Assembly (NCBI RefSeq): GCF_003591485.1
Contig: NZ_QZCF01000007.1
Coordinates: forward strand, 62,001 to 126,000
DNA: 64,000 bases
Direction of reading: 5' to 3'
DNA from: Paenibacillus sp. 1011MAR3C5
GTDB taxonomy: Bacteria; Bacillota; Bacilli; Paenibacillales; Paenibacillaceae
The notes below the pieces were generated by a model that worked only from the letters and a program-made list of their open reading frames with translations, had not been told where the DNA came from and searched no databases. The translations under genes and the position numbers were made by a program. Positions 63,950 to 64,000 of the stretch are shown here, in pieces; the first letter of the stretch is position 1, and every line of letters begins with the position of its first letter.

Positions 63950-64000
63950 TGTCGGTATTTCCATGAAAATTGGTTGAAAACGGTGTTGGTAATTCTTTTT

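Overview
The window looks like a chromosomal segment of a spore-forming, flagellated, Gram-positive Firmicute, most likely Paenibacillus or a close relative. The reasons are a moderate GC content, AGGAGG-type ribosome binding sites with many GTG and TTG starts, several sporulation genes (spoIIR, spoIID, spoIIQ, spoIIID), an S-layer-homology (SLH) protein, and a gene order that follows the Bacillus subtilis spoIIR-ywl-glyA-upp-atp-ywzB-murA-spoIID-spoIIQ-spoIIID-mbl-flhO-flhP backbone. I see no rRNA, tRNA, prophage, insertion sequence or CRISPR array.

Layout. 1-2.0 kb: the 3' end of a serine dehydratase gene, then an ECF41-type sigma factor with its usual carboxymuconolactone decarboxylase partner. 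2.0-8.0 kb: spoIIR, tsaC, mntP, ywlE, then a ZTP riboswitch controlling rpiB-ywlG-glyA. 8.0-14.6 kb: a long AT-rich leader with perfect inverted repeats and the oligopeptide transporter operon oppABCDF. 14.6-18.2 kb: an eight-domain Ig-like surface protein (minus strand) and an MscS channel. 18.3-22.4 kb: a tight four-gene cluster of D-Ala-D-X ligase, racemase, VanXY-like D,D-peptidase and a protein matching the membrane half of VanT. 22.6-24.5 kb: upp and the UDP-GlcNAc 2-epimerase gene. 24.6-31.9 kb: the complete ATP synthase operon (atpZ-I-B-E-F-H-A-G-D-C). 32-42.4 kb: an eleven-gene complex I operon (nuoABCDHIJKLMN, no nuoEFG). 42.7-45.9 kb: a cell-surface subtilase with SLH domains. 45.9-50.7 kb: DUF1146, murA, spoIID, spoIIQ, spoIIID. 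50.8-54.5 kb: mbl, a tandem array of identical 40-bp units, flhO, flhP and an EpuA-like gene. 54.7-56.9 kb: a TetR regulator and an MFS drug exporter. 57-64 kb: a phosphatidyltransferase, fabZ, a phosphohexomutase, a DUF5693 membrane protein, csaB and a TagA/WecG-type glycosyltransferase.

Four themes tie the genes together. Cell-wall precursor chemistry: ddl, alr, vanXY, murA. Secondary cell-wall polymer and surface anchoring: the epimerase makes UDP-ManNAc, the TagA/WecG enzyme probably uses ManNAc, CsaB pyruvylates the polymer, and the SLH protease would bind it. Energy: atp and nuo operons. Sporulation: four stage II genes, some with promoter-like elements for sigma-F or sigma-E.

The least explained items are the 40-bp tandem array immediately upstream of flhO, the rearranged van-like cluster in which the two halves of a VanT protein are separate genes, and the repeat-rich 0.9-kb leader before oppA. 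All homology statements are from reading motifs and recalled family members. No database search was run.
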